Shown: positions 1-6,015, counted from the stretch's first letter. The stretch is 7,441 nt of DNA from an uncultured Rikenellaceae bacterium (GCA_910588925.1 CAJURV010000027.1:1-7441); one strand, 5' to 3'. Numbers and translations: made by a program. The notes: generated by a model not told the origin, from the letters alone.

Positions 1-380
1 ATCCCTCGTGCCTCGGGATTTAACGGCGGAAGTTGTGTTTGATTGCCCTCGCTTCACTCGGGGCTTCTGCTTATTTGGGTACTCCTTACGGCGTTTGGGT
101 TAATCGTTGTTGAGCAACTTTCTGTGCCTTGTCTTTTGCAGTTGTGTTCAGTGTAGTTGGAAGTTCATAGCGTTTCTGCTTTAGTCTCATCTGTTTTTGT
201 TGAGGACGTTTTTGTATTGATCGTGCGGATGCATCCCCTTCAGGGACGCGTTAGGGATTTTATAGGTTCGGGTCGTACGTGGAGGAAGTTTTCGTGATAT
301 TTAGTTATGTACGCGATATCTGAACGCATGAATTATTGGTCTGTGTGCGCGAGGTTCGGTTAACGAGGGGCTGCTTCCGT

Positions 381-490
381 CGCTTTTTAGCCACAAAAAT
401 CGCCGATCCCGTTCGTGAGCCATCCTCACGTACACCGAGTACGCTCCGGAGGCGCACGACCGCGATCGACGATTTTTGAGGTCTAAAAAC
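381..490. repeat. Palindromic repeat element of about 110 bp
   Basis: The left arm (383-408, TTTTTAG then CCACAAAAATCG then CCGATC) matches the reverse complement of the right arm (464-489) with two single-base differences and one 2-nt insertion. The roughly 55-nt centre holds another perfect hairpin, CGTGAG (414-419) with CTCACG (425-430) around a 5-nt loop. As RNA or single-stranded DNA the whole would fold into a long branched stem. The left half recurs in diverged form at 1588-1630, so it behaves like a dispersed repeat. No transposase or target duplication is visible. It could be a MITE- or REP-like element. A bidirectional terminator is less likely, since no gene ends next to it. Confidence 0.55.
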
Positions 491-546
491 CTTCGGCGCC
501 CTGCGGTCTGCGGTTGTGTGCGATGGCAAGCATGCCTGCGACTTTC

Positions 547-856
547 AGTTAATGCGCATTTCTTTTGGTGTGGAGTGATGGGATTTGCTCGCCGGCGGCT
601 TTCCCAACCTCTGTTCGGTTAATCCGTGTAATTATCGCGGGGCGGCACCTCGTGCCGCAGTGACAGGGTTCGGCTAATGCGCATACTTTTAGTGTGTTTT
701 ATAGGCATCTTATCGTCTCGCGAGCGGAATTGTGTCCGATTCCTTGCACTTCTAACGAAGCGCAAGTTTCTGCCATACTCCTGATACAGAGCGAAAGCAC
801 TCAAGTTAATGCGCATATCTTCGGAAAGCATTATGGTATCTTTTCCGTCTCGCCAG
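547..856. repeat. Three degenerate copies of a TAATGCGCAT unit
   Basis: Copies begin near 549, 675 and 807, so starts are about 126 and 132 bp apart. Each opens with TAATGCGCAT. The first two continue with a shared TCTTTTGGTGTG / ACTTTTAGTGTG block. The second and third share a further block about 30 bp on, ATCTTATCGTCTCGCGAGC (near 708-726) against ATCTTTTCCGTCTCGCCAGC (near 839-858), and the first has a weaker version of it. Preceding bases are related as well (AGTT, CGGC, AGTT). On the minus strand each copy reads ATGCGCATTA, which creates short false starts coding Met-Arg-Ile. The spacers are unrelated to each other, so this is a family of diverged repeats rather than a clean tandem array. 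Confidence 0.5.
642..658. other. Perfect 7-bp GC-rich hairpin
   Basis: GCGGCAC (642-648) and GTGCCGC (652-658) pair perfectly around a CTC loop. Neither side is followed by a T-tract, so it is not a standard intrinsic terminator. It lies between the first two copies of the TAATGCGCAT repeat, and its role is unknown. Confidence 0.4.
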
Positions 857-880
857 CCAAAGTTACTCTACACTAAAAGG

Positions 881-919
881 AGAGCGGGTCGATCCTATCG
901 AAAGGAAACGACCCGCTCT
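881..919 (-). terminator. Intrinsic terminator for the TlpA-like gene
   Basis: An 11-bp perfect stem, AGAGCGGGTCG (881-891) and CGACCCGCTCT (909-919), encloses a 17-nt loop. Read on the minus strand it lies about 30 nt past the TAG stop of the thioredoxin-fold gene and is followed by CC then TTTT, as expected for Rho-independent termination. On the plus strand it is followed only by TTCAT, so leftward termination is the main function, although weak bidirectional action is possible. Confidence 0.8.
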
Positions 920-948
920 TTCATATAAAGAACAACCTTTTTATATGT

Positions 949-1500
949 CTACTTTTTCCGGGCTTCGTACTCGTCTATCAGGCGCCTCATGGCAGTGCTG
1001 TCGAGCTCATGTCCTGACATCGCAGGATAGCCCTCCCACACCACGATTCCATCCGGATCCATAACTATACTGTGAGGAATACCCGTTATCTTGAGTTGGT
1101 TCTTCATGAGTTGCCGCGTATCTATGGCTTTGGTAAACTCTATCTTGGGATACAACATGGAGTTGACCTTCTCTGCGGGTTCATCGGAAAGACCTATGAT
1201 AACCAATTCGTCCTTAAACGCTTTCTGTAGTTCGTTAAGTTTAGGAAAAGCCTTGCGACACGAACTGCACCACGTAGCCCAAAACTCAACCATCACAAAT
1301 TTGCCGTCGAGGTCGGGCTTAGGCGTGAGCCACTCCTCCACCTGAAGTTCAGGACCCTTTTTCCCCAATACCGATTCGGCCCATATCACTTTATCGGCAG
1401 ACTCTTTGCGTATCTTGGGCGGGACATCGCTATAGTCCTGCGCCGAAGCTGCGAGAGCCGAGCCTAACACGAAAGATGTCACGAGCATAAGCCGTTTCAT
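949..1500 (-). CDS. Exported TlpA/ResA-like thioredoxin-fold protein
   Basis: A 183-residue protein likely to act in the periplasm as a thiol-disulfide oxidoreductase. Residues 1-20 form a signal peptide: MKR, a hydrophobic run, then an ASA|Q cleavage site. There is no lipobox, so it should be soluble. The thioredoxin fold follows: a beta strand (FVMVEFWATWC), the redox motif Cys78-Ser-Ser-Cys81, a helix starting RKAFPKLNEL, then IIGLSDE, and the cis-proline Pro142 in TGIPHS before the SIVMDPDG strand. This arrangement is that of the AhpC-TSA/Redoxin branch (TlpA, ResA). In that family such proteins reduce cytochrome c apoproteins or other periplasmic thiols; the partner here cannot be read from the sequence. 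The ATG at 1500 is chosen because it gives a complete signal peptide. The gene has its own terminator (881-919) and a possible promoter, so it is probably monocistronic. Confidence 0.9.
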   Translation of the reverse strand: MKRLMLVTSFVLGSALAASAQDYSDVPPKIRKESADKVIWAESVLGKKGPELQVEEWLTPKPDLDGKFVMVEFWATWCSSCRKAFPKLNELQKAFKDELVIIGLSDEPAEKVNSMLYPKIEFTKAIDTRQLMKNQLKITGIPHSIVMDPDGIVVWEGYPAMSGHELDSTAMRRLIDEYEARKK

Positions 1501-1525
1501 AACGGGAACTTTTAATTTTCGGTGT

Positions 1526-1556
1526 GCAATTTAACGATTTTCGATAGAATTACAAC
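1526..1556 (-). promoter_or_regulatory. Possible promoter of the TlpA-like gene
   Basis: On the minus strand, GTTG (1556-1553) is followed after 19 nt by TAAATTGC (1533-1526). This approximates the Bacteroidetes pair TTTG / TAnnTTTG, with the right spacing but two mismatches in the -7 box. It would start RNA near 1520, about 20 nt before the start codon. Confidence 0.35.
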
Positions 1557-1587
1557 TATTTTACACCCGATTATTTTACAAAAATTC

Positions 1588-1630
1588 ACTTTTTAGTCAC
1601 AAAACGCCGATAATCATGTCGTTCGTGAAG
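1588..1630. repeat. Partial diverged copy of the 381-490 element
   Basis: CTTTTTAGTCACAAAA, then CGCCGAT, then CGTTCGTGA appear in the same order as CTTTTTAGCCACAAAA, CGCCGAT and CGTTCGTGA at 383-419, with short gaps between blocks. Only the left arm and start of the centre are present; the matching right arm is missing, and an A/T-rich run (GAAAAATTTTTTTC) follows instead. It lies in the 181-nt gap downstream of lspA and upstream of the TlpA-like gene. Confidence 0.5.
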
Positions 1631-1681
1631 AAAAATTTTTTTCGACAAGATTTCAACACCTAACATCCGGAACATCGTCCG

Positions 1682-2311
1682 TCAGGCCTGCTTAGGTCGA
1701 TTGAAATATTTGTGCTGAAACAATATAAGGTATATGAATCCGACGGATATATAGGCGTCCGCAATATTGAACACCGGACTGAAAAACACGAAATCTTCAC
1801 CGCCCCAAAAAGGCACCCAATCGGGATAGGTCGTCTCTATGATCGGAAAATGCAACATATCCACCACGTAGCCGTGAAGAAACGACGAATAGCCCTCTTC
1901 GGGAGCGAACCGCGCCACAGTATCGAATGTCGACTCCGTAAAGAGCACACCGTAAAACATACTGTCGATTATATTTCCGAGTGCGCCTACGAGAATCAGC
2001 GACATACCCGCTATCACCCCTTTGGGCGCCCCCTTTTTCACCAACGTATGTATATAGTAGGAGATAAAACCCACCAAACCTATCCTTATCAGACTCAATG
2101 CCATTTTACCCCACGGACCTTCCGCGAGTTTCATGCCGTACGCTGCACCGTCGTTCTCTATAAAACGGATGAAGAACCACTGTCCGAACACAGGGATAGC
2201 CTCCCCGAGCGTCATATTGGTCTTGACTACAACTTTAACCACCTGATCTATAACCAACAGCACTATTATAGATAGCACGATGATCCAACGAGACGATAAT
2301 CTTATTTTCAT
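1682..2311 (-). CDS. lspA: Lipoprotein signal peptidase (signal peptidase II)
   Basis: A 209-residue inner-membrane aspartic protease that cleaves the signal peptide of prolipoproteins just before the lipid-modified cysteine. Family landmarks are in order: IDQVVK with Asp22 in the first membrane helix; the ENDGAAYG segment with Asn53; GNIIDSMFYG with catalytic Asp116; and FNIADAYIS with Asn183 and catalytic Asp185. Four membrane helices are evident (about 8-28, 68-88, 97-115, 181-198). Between the catalytic residues is a long hydrophilic and aromatic insertion (about 122-178, including HGYVVDMLHFPII), typical of Bacteroidetes LspA and the reason it exceeds the roughly 160 residues of the E. 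coli enzyme. The ATG at 2311 is chosen over a much longer open frame reaching 2530: family similarity begins here and a -7 box lies just upstream. It probably processes lipoproteins genome-wide, including the one at 6016-6510. Confidence 0.95.
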   Translation of the reverse strand: MKIRLSSRWIIVLSIIVLLVIDQVVKVVVKTNMTLGEAIPVFGQWFFIRFIENDGAAYGMKLAEGPWGKMALSLIRIGLVGFISYYIHTLVKKGAPKGVIAGMSLILVGALGNIIDSMFYGVLFTESTFDTVARFAPEEGYSSFLHGYVVDMLHFPIIETTYPDWVPFWGGEDFVFFSPVFNIADAYISVGFIYLILFQHKYFNRPKQA

Positions 2312-2332
2312 ATCCACAAAAAACAAACTTCG

Positions 2333-2340
2333 CAAAAGTA
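2333..2340 (-). promoter_or_regulatory. lspA promoter -7 box
   Basis: The minus strand reads TACTTTTG, an exact match to the Bacteroidetes -7 consensus TAnnTTTG, ending 21 nt before the lspA ATG. A convincing -33 TTTG is not seen; only a T-rich stretch lies at the right distance. The site would give a leader of about 15 nt and supports the start at 2311. It lies outside the inverted repeats at 2387-2490. Confidence 0.6.
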
Positions 2341-2386
2341 CTAAAAAAGCCGTAAACATAAAATCCGGCGCCAGCGGCTCCCCCAT

Positions 2387-2490
2387 ATTGCCGAAACGAT
2401 AGAGCCTCTTACAAAACCCTGCATTCGGAAAATAATTTTGAGTATCTTTGCATAAGAATACGGCGCCATCATGCACCTCGTTTCGGCAAT
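2387..2490. repeat. 13-bp perfect inverted repeat around the MATE promoter
   Basis: ATTGCCGAAACGA (2387-2399) and TCGTTTCGGCAAT (2478-2490) are exact reverse complements, with mismatches immediately on both sides, and are separated by 78 bp. The segment contains both TAnnTTTG boxes that point at the MATE operon. A 78-nt loop is too long for a terminator, and the left arm lies upstream of the expected transcription start, so the two arms would not normally be in the same RNA. The layout is that of an invertible promoter recognised by a site-specific recombinase. Chance pairing is possible but unlikely at this length and spacing. No recombinase gene is in the window. Confidence 0.55.
2433..2450 (+). 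promoter_or_regulatory. Promoter of the MATE operon (two -7 boxes)
   Basis: Two exact TAnnTTTG matches lie 10 nt apart: TAATTTTG (2433-2440) and TATCTTTG (2443-2450). The second, continued as TATCTTTGCATAAGA, is the more typical form. No good -33 TTTG is found 19-21 nt upstream of either. Transcription would start near 2457 and leave a leader of roughly 95 nt before the ATG at 2551. Both boxes are inside the 13-bp inverted repeat. Confidence 0.65.
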
Positions 2491-2530
2491 GCCCGACCCT
2501 GTTTGTCGCCGTCCTCGGCTCTTTCATCAT

Positions 2531-2561
2531 TGAACACCGACAGAAAAGCTATGAACACCGA
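2531..2561 (+). repeat. 10-bp direct repeat across the MATE start codon
   Basis: TGAACACCGA occurs at 2531-2540 and again at 2552-2561, where it overlaps the ATG at 2551. Centres are 21 bp apart, two helical turns. It may be a small duplication, an operator, or chance. Confidence 0.3.
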
Positions 2562-3891
2562 TACTACCCCGTCCGCCTTAGGAACGTTAGACATAAAGAA
2601 GCTACTTATAAAATACGCGCTTCCCTCGATCATAGCCATGACCGCGGCATCGCTCTACAACATGGTCGACAGCATGTTCATAGGCCACGGCGTAGGGGCC
2701 GACGGACTAACGGGATTGTCATTGACCCTGCCGTTGATGAACATAACATCGGCGTTCGGCTCCTTGGTGGGCATAGGGGGTGCCACGCTCATGTCGGTGA
2801 AGTTGGGGCAGAACGACTACGGCAAAGCACGCATGATACTGGGCAACGTAGTACTTATGAACCTGCTTGTAGGGGCCCTGCTAACAACCTTGTCGCTCAC
2901 CTTTCTCGACAAGATTCTCTACATGTTCGGCGCCAGCGACGACACCATAATATATGCTCGCGACTACATGCGCATAATACTCGGCGGAAACATAATAACA
3001 GCTTCGTTCCTGGGGCTCATCGACATGTCCCGCTCCACCGGCCATCCCACCAAGGCCATGATAGCCATATTGATAGCCGTATCGCTAAACTCCATTTTAG
3101 ACTACATATTCATTTTCCATCTCTCGATGGGAATAAAGGGTGCGGCTTTAGCCACCGTGGCGGCGCAAGTGGTGTCGTTGATATTCGTGGCATCGCAATT
3201 CTTCAGAAAAGACAGCTTCATACGTTTCGAGCGCGACATCTTCCGGCTCGATGGACGGATCGTCAAGGATATGTTGGCCATAGGGCTGTCGCCGTTTCTC
3301 ATGAATCTGTGTTCGAGCGGCGTGGTTGCCCTTATAAACCTCTCGCTCAAAGAGCACGGCGGCGACATAGCTATAGGAGCTTACGGCATCGTCAACAGAT
3401 TCTTTCTCCTTTTCGTTATGGTTAACATGGGCTTCAATCAGGGAATGCAACCCATAGCCGGCTACAATTACGGAGCGGGAAAATACGACAGGCTCAAAAG
3501 AGTATTCAAATACACCGTGTTATGCGCTGTAGCCACATCCACCGTAGGTTTCATCCTCGGCCAGTTATGCCCGGGTGTCATCACGCGCATGTTTACTACC
3601 AACCGCGAGCTCACCGACATGGCTGAACGCGGCCTGCACTTGGTATTGATACTGTTCCCGCTGGTAGGCTACCAGATGGTATCGGCCAACTTCTTCCAGT
3701 CGATAGGCATGGCTAAAAAGGCCATATTCCTGTCGCTCAGCCGTCAACTGTTGTTTCTGATACCGTTTCTGCTAATCATGCCGCGTATGCTCGGCACCGA
3801 CGGGGTATGGCTCTCCATACCCATGGCCGATCTGGTGTCTATAACAGTCACGACGATAATGCTTCGAAGAGAAATGAAAAAATTAAGATAA
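2551..3891 (+). CDS. MATE efflux transporter, MepA-like
   Basis: A 446-residue inner-membrane protein with twelve predicted membrane segments in two homologous halves, the usual size for the MATE family. These carriers expel drugs and other organic cations in exchange for Na+ or H+. Recognisable parts: a first helix ending LYNMVDSMFIGH with Asp40; GIGGATLMSVKLGQND (about 74-89); STGHPTKAM and NSILDYIFIF (180-189); and in the second half GMQPIAGYNYGAGKYDRLK (298-316) and FFQSIGMAKKA (381-391). These favour the MepA-like branch over NorM. The ATG at 2551 is preferred to an in-frame TTG at 2503, because the extra 16 residues are unlike the family and the A-rich stretch CAGAAAAGCT precedes the ATG. 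The gene is first in the operon and ends 2 nt before the next start, so translation is likely coupled. The substrate is unknown. Confidence 0.93.
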   Translation: MNTDTTPSALGTLDIKKLLIKYALPSIIAMTAASLYNMVDSMFIGHGVGADGLTGLSLTLPLMNITSAFGSLVGIGGATLMSVKLGQNDYGKARMILGNVVLMNLLVGALLTTLSLTFLDKILYMFGASDDTIIYARDYMRIILGGNIITASFLGLIDMSRSTGHPTKAMIAILIAVSLNSILDYIFIFHLSMGIKGAALATVAAQVVSLIFVASQFFRKDSFIRFERDIFRLDGRIVKDMLAIGLSPFLMNLCSSGVVALINLSLKEHGGDIAIGAYGIVNRFFLLFVMVNMGFNQGMQPIAGYNYGAGKYDRLKRVFKYTVLCAVATSTVGFILGQLCPGVITRMFTTNRELTDMAERGLHLVLILFPLVGYQMVSANFFQSIGMAKKAIFLSLSRQLLFLIPFLLIMPRMLGTDGVWLSIPMADLVSITVTTIMLRREMKKLR

Positions 3892-3893
3892 CC

Positions 3894-4520
3894 ATGTCAA
3901 AGAAAGTGATAGTGACCATAGGTCGTCAATACGGAAGCGGCGGACGCCGTATAGGCACACGCTTAGCCGAGATGTTGTCGTTGGACTATTACGACAAATC
4001 GCTTTTCGACGAGGCCTCGCGCATGAGCGGAGTGAAACGCGAATATTTCGAACGGGCGGACGAAAAGAGCCCGCTACCTTCAATAGGCTTGGAGATGGGC
4101 TTCGGCGGAGTTTACGGCACACCGTTCTTCGGCGGCGCGCAGACGTTGGAAGACAACCTTTTCCGCTTTCTTTCCGACACCATCTGCAAGATAGCCGACG
4201 GCCCGCGCGGAGCCGTGATTGTGGGACGGTGCGCCGACTACATATTACGCGACCGCAAAGAGTTGTTCTCCGTATTCGTGCATGCCCCGCTGCCCGACCG
4301 CATACGACGCACCGCCGAAAGGGAACGCCTCTCCGAACGCGAAGCCATGAACCGCATAAAACGACAGGACAAACAGAGAGCCGGTTTCTATAACTTCTAC
4401 AGCGGAGGCAAGTGGGGCGAGGCCAGCACCTACGACCTATGTATCGACTCGTCGTTCACAGGCATAGAACGCACCTGCGACCTTCTCGCCTCTTTGGTGC
4501 AGACCATAACCGGGAAGTGA
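3894..4520 (+). CDS. Cytidylate kinase-like P-loop protein
   Basis: A 208-residue soluble protein resembling the Cytidylate_kin2 family, named for similarity to CMP kinase but with no settled substrate. The N-terminal strand IVTIGRQYGSGG (6-17) is the nucleotide-binding loop. It lacks the lysine of a classical GxxxxGK[ST] Walker A motif and has Gly-Arg-Arg instead, which as I recall is normal for this family. Other family segments are YYDKSLFDEAS (32-42), VIVGRCADYIL (108-118), the arginine-rich lid region (about 136-161, RIRR..ERERLSERE..RIKRQDKQR), YNFYSGGKWGEASTYDLCIDSS (166-187) and a C-terminal helix. The ATG at 3894 is chosen over an upstream ATG at 3807 because the extra 29 residues read out of frame through the end of the MATE gene. 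The tight 2-nt junction suggests a functional link to the transporter, the nature of which is unknown. Confidence 0.88.
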   Translation: MSKKVIVTIGRQYGSGGRRIGTRLAEMLSLDYYDKSLFDEASRMSGVKREYFERADEKSPLPSIGLEMGFGGVYGTPFFGGAQTLEDNLFRFLSDTICKIADGPRGAVIVGRCADYILRDRKELFSVFVHAPLPDRIRRTAERERLSEREAMNRIKRQDKQRAGFYNFYSGGKWGEASTYDLCIDSSFTGIERTCDLLASLVQTITGK

Positions 4521-4638
4521 CGCCTAACGGCTCAAACAGCAACGAAACATTTCCTGCATCAATGCCAAATTTTACATAAGCCGGATAGCAATTAAAGGTG
4601 ATTCGGACCACCCGAAGAAAGAAATTCAAGAATAATAT
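4521..4638 (+). other. 118-nt gap between kinase-like gene and second MATE gene
   Basis: This gap holds no gene and no clear TAnnTTTG box. A 5-bp hairpin, TTCGG (4602-4606) with CCGAA (4612-4616), lies about 22 nt before the next start. It has no T-tract, so it is not an evident terminator. The downstream genes may be co-transcribed from the 2443 promoter, or served by a promoter I cannot recognise. Confidence 0.4.
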
Positions 4639-5991
4639 ATGACCACAGCCACACATAAGGCAAAAAGCGGATTCTCCTACGGCACCATCTGGCGGATAGC
4701 CTACCCCATAATGTTCGGGAACCTCGCCCAGACGCTCATAACCCTAACCGACACCGCATTTCTCGGTCGGTTGAGCGAGGTGGCCTTAGGGGCCTCGGCC
4801 ATAGCAGGCATATACTATTACGTATTCTCCACGTTGGCGTGGGGTTTCGCCATAGGTATGCAGGTGATAGTCGCCCGCCGCTTCGGCGAGGGTAGCTACA
4901 GCCGCATAGGCACAGTATTCGAACACGGACTGGCGTTCGTAGGGGTATTGGGCGCGGTGCTCTTTTCGTTGTTGATGTACCTGTCGCCGGTGATACTCGA
5001 CGTGCTCATCGACTCGCCAAACGTCTACCGCGAAGCGTGCGTCTACATGACATACCGCCCGTGGGGCATCATATTCGTATGTTTCAACTTCCTGTACAGA
5101 TCGTTATACATAGGGCTCTCCAACACCAAGATAATAAGCTACACCACGGCGTTGATGGCCGTAGTCAACATAGTGGGCGACTACGGTCTGATATTCGGCA
5201 ACCTCGGTATGCCCCAAATGGGTGTGGGAGGCGCGGCCATAGCCTCCGTAGCAGCGGAGATATCGGCGACAGTATTTTTCACCGTCTTCACACTCACAAA
5301 GATACCGTTCAGAAAATACGGGCTTTTCCGTTTCGAGAAGTTACGTCTGTCAATGTTCGGAGATATATTCGGCGTAGCCATGCCCACCATGTTGCAGAAG
5401 TTGCTATCTTTCGGCACGTGGCTCGTATTCTTCGCCATGGTGGAGCGTTTGGGAGAAAGGGCTCTGGCCATATCCATGACAGTAAGGAGCGTCTACATGT
5501 TCATAACCATACCGGTATTCGCGTTCGGCGCGGCGGCCGGCAGCCTGACCAGCAGACTCATAGGCGAAGGACGCTATAAAGAGGTCAGACGCATGACTGT
5601 GAAGATACTCAGGATATGTTTCGCCGTAGTATTGCCGATGTCGGCACTCTGTTTCGTAATACCGCATTGGTTACTCGGCATATATACCGACAACACCGAC
5701 CTCATAGCCGAGTCGGTATCGTCCCTGCACGTGGTGGCTATGTGCGCTTTCGCCCTCGGTTTCGGACAGATATACTTCGACACCATATCGGGCACGGGCA
5801 ATACCTCGCACGCGCTCATGTTAGAGACATGCGTGCTTATGTGCTACGCCGGATACGTAATGTTCTCGGCGCAGGTGCTCGGCGGACCCGTATCCATAGT
5901 ATGGATCAGCGAAGGAGTATACGGCGCAGTGCTCGGGTTGTTGTCGGTAATATACATGCGCTCGGGCAGGTGGCAGAAAAAACGGATATAA
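4639..5991 (+). CDS. MATE efflux transporter, NorM/DinF-type
   Basis: A 450-residue integral membrane protein with about twelve membrane segments and a short hydrophilic N terminus (1-14). It is a second, clearly different MATE carrier, not a recent duplicate of the gene at 2551. Landmarks: YPIMFGNLAQTLITLTDTAFLGRL (22-45) with Asp38 in the first helix; GFAIGMQVIVARRFGEG (69-85); the NIVGDYGLIFG motif with Asp181; GVGGAAIASVAAE (195-207); and FAFGAAAGSLTSRLIGEG (295-311), which corresponds to the QPI/GYNYGAG region of other MATE proteins. The features point to the NorM or DinF side of the family, exporting an unknown cationic or amphipathic compound by ion antiport. The ATG at 4639 follows an A/T-rich leader without a Shine-Dalgarno sequence. 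It is 24 nt upstream of the lipoprotein gene, suggesting co-transcription. Confidence 0.92.
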   Translation: MTTATHKAKSGFSYGTIWRIAYPIMFGNLAQTLITLTDTAFLGRLSEVALGASAIAGIYYYVFSTLAWGFAIGMQVIVARRFGEGSYSRIGTVFEHGLAFVGVLGAVLFSLLMYLSPVILDVLIDSPNVYREACVYMTYRPWGIIFVCFNFLYRSLYIGLSNTKIISYTTALMAVVNIVGDYGLIFGNLGMPQMGVGGAAIASVAAEISATVFFTVFTLTKIPFRKYGLFRFEKLRLSMFGDIFGVAMPTMLQKLLSFGTWLVFFAMVERLGERALAISMTVRSVYMFITIPVFAFGAAAGSLTSRLIGEGRYKEVRRMTVKILRICFAVVLPMSALCFVIPHWLLGIYTDNTDLIAESVSSLHVVAMCAFALGFGQIYFDTISGTGNTSHALMLETCVLMCYAGYVMFSAQVLGGPVSIVWISEGVYGAVLGLLSVIYMRSGRWQKKRI

Positions 5992-6015
5992 ACCGAAAGA
6001 CTAAATATATAATCC

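Larger units (their letters stand above)
1..948. other. Gene-free, repeat-rich intergenic region
   Basis: I find no convincing gene on either strand here. The open frames present are short, rich in Arg and Ser, and lie across repeated DNA: a 74-codon minus frame at 305-529, a 70-codon minus frame at 619-831 and a 60-codon plus frame at 694-876. None has a recognisable domain. No tRNA T-loop motif and no signature of RNase P RNA, tmRNA or SRP RNA was seen by eye. The stretch contains a palindromic element (381-490), three copies of a TAATGCGCAT unit (547-856), scattered GTTCGGTTAA-like words and a perfect 7-bp hairpin (642-658). Its base usage is richer in G and T on the plus strand than the genes to the right. 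A decayed or repeat-built intergenic region is the simplest reading. Confidence 0.6.

Noticed and set aside
305..529. 74-codon minus-strand frame
   Set aside because: It spans the palindromic repeat, is Arg/Ser-rich, has no recognisable domain or clear start signals, and is best explained as repeat sequence.
547..856. CRISPR array
   Set aside because: Only three copies, strongly diverged, with about 115-bp spacers and no cas genes; this does not match CRISPR geometry.
694..876. 60-codon plus-strand frame
   Set aside because: It runs through two copies of the TAATGCGCAT repeat into the edge of the terminator region and has no domain or upstream promoter box.
1712..2275. 187-codon plus-strand frame opposite lspA
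   Set aside because: It is antisense to a well-supported lspA, is His/Arg-rich and has no family features; a shadow frame.
2366..2468. CGGCGCCA direct repeat (2366-2373 and 2461-2468) as part of the invertible element
   Set aside because: GGCGCC is a short palindrome that also occurs elsewhere in the window (near 495 and 2931), and its distance to the two arms differs; chance is sufficient.
2312..2530. N-terminal extension of lspA by 73 codons to an ATG at 2530
   Set aside because: The added residues are unlike LspA, the extension runs through the lspA -7 box and the MATE promoter, and the family similarity begins at the ATG at 2311.
2503..2550. TTG start for the first MATE gene giving 16 more residues
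   Set aside because: The ATG at 2551 is a better start codon and gives the normal family N terminus.
3807..3893. Upstream ATG for the kinase-like gene
   Set aside because: The extra 29 residues are an out-of-frame reading of the MATE 3' end; the ATG at 3894 gives a family-like MSKKVIVTIGRQ start.
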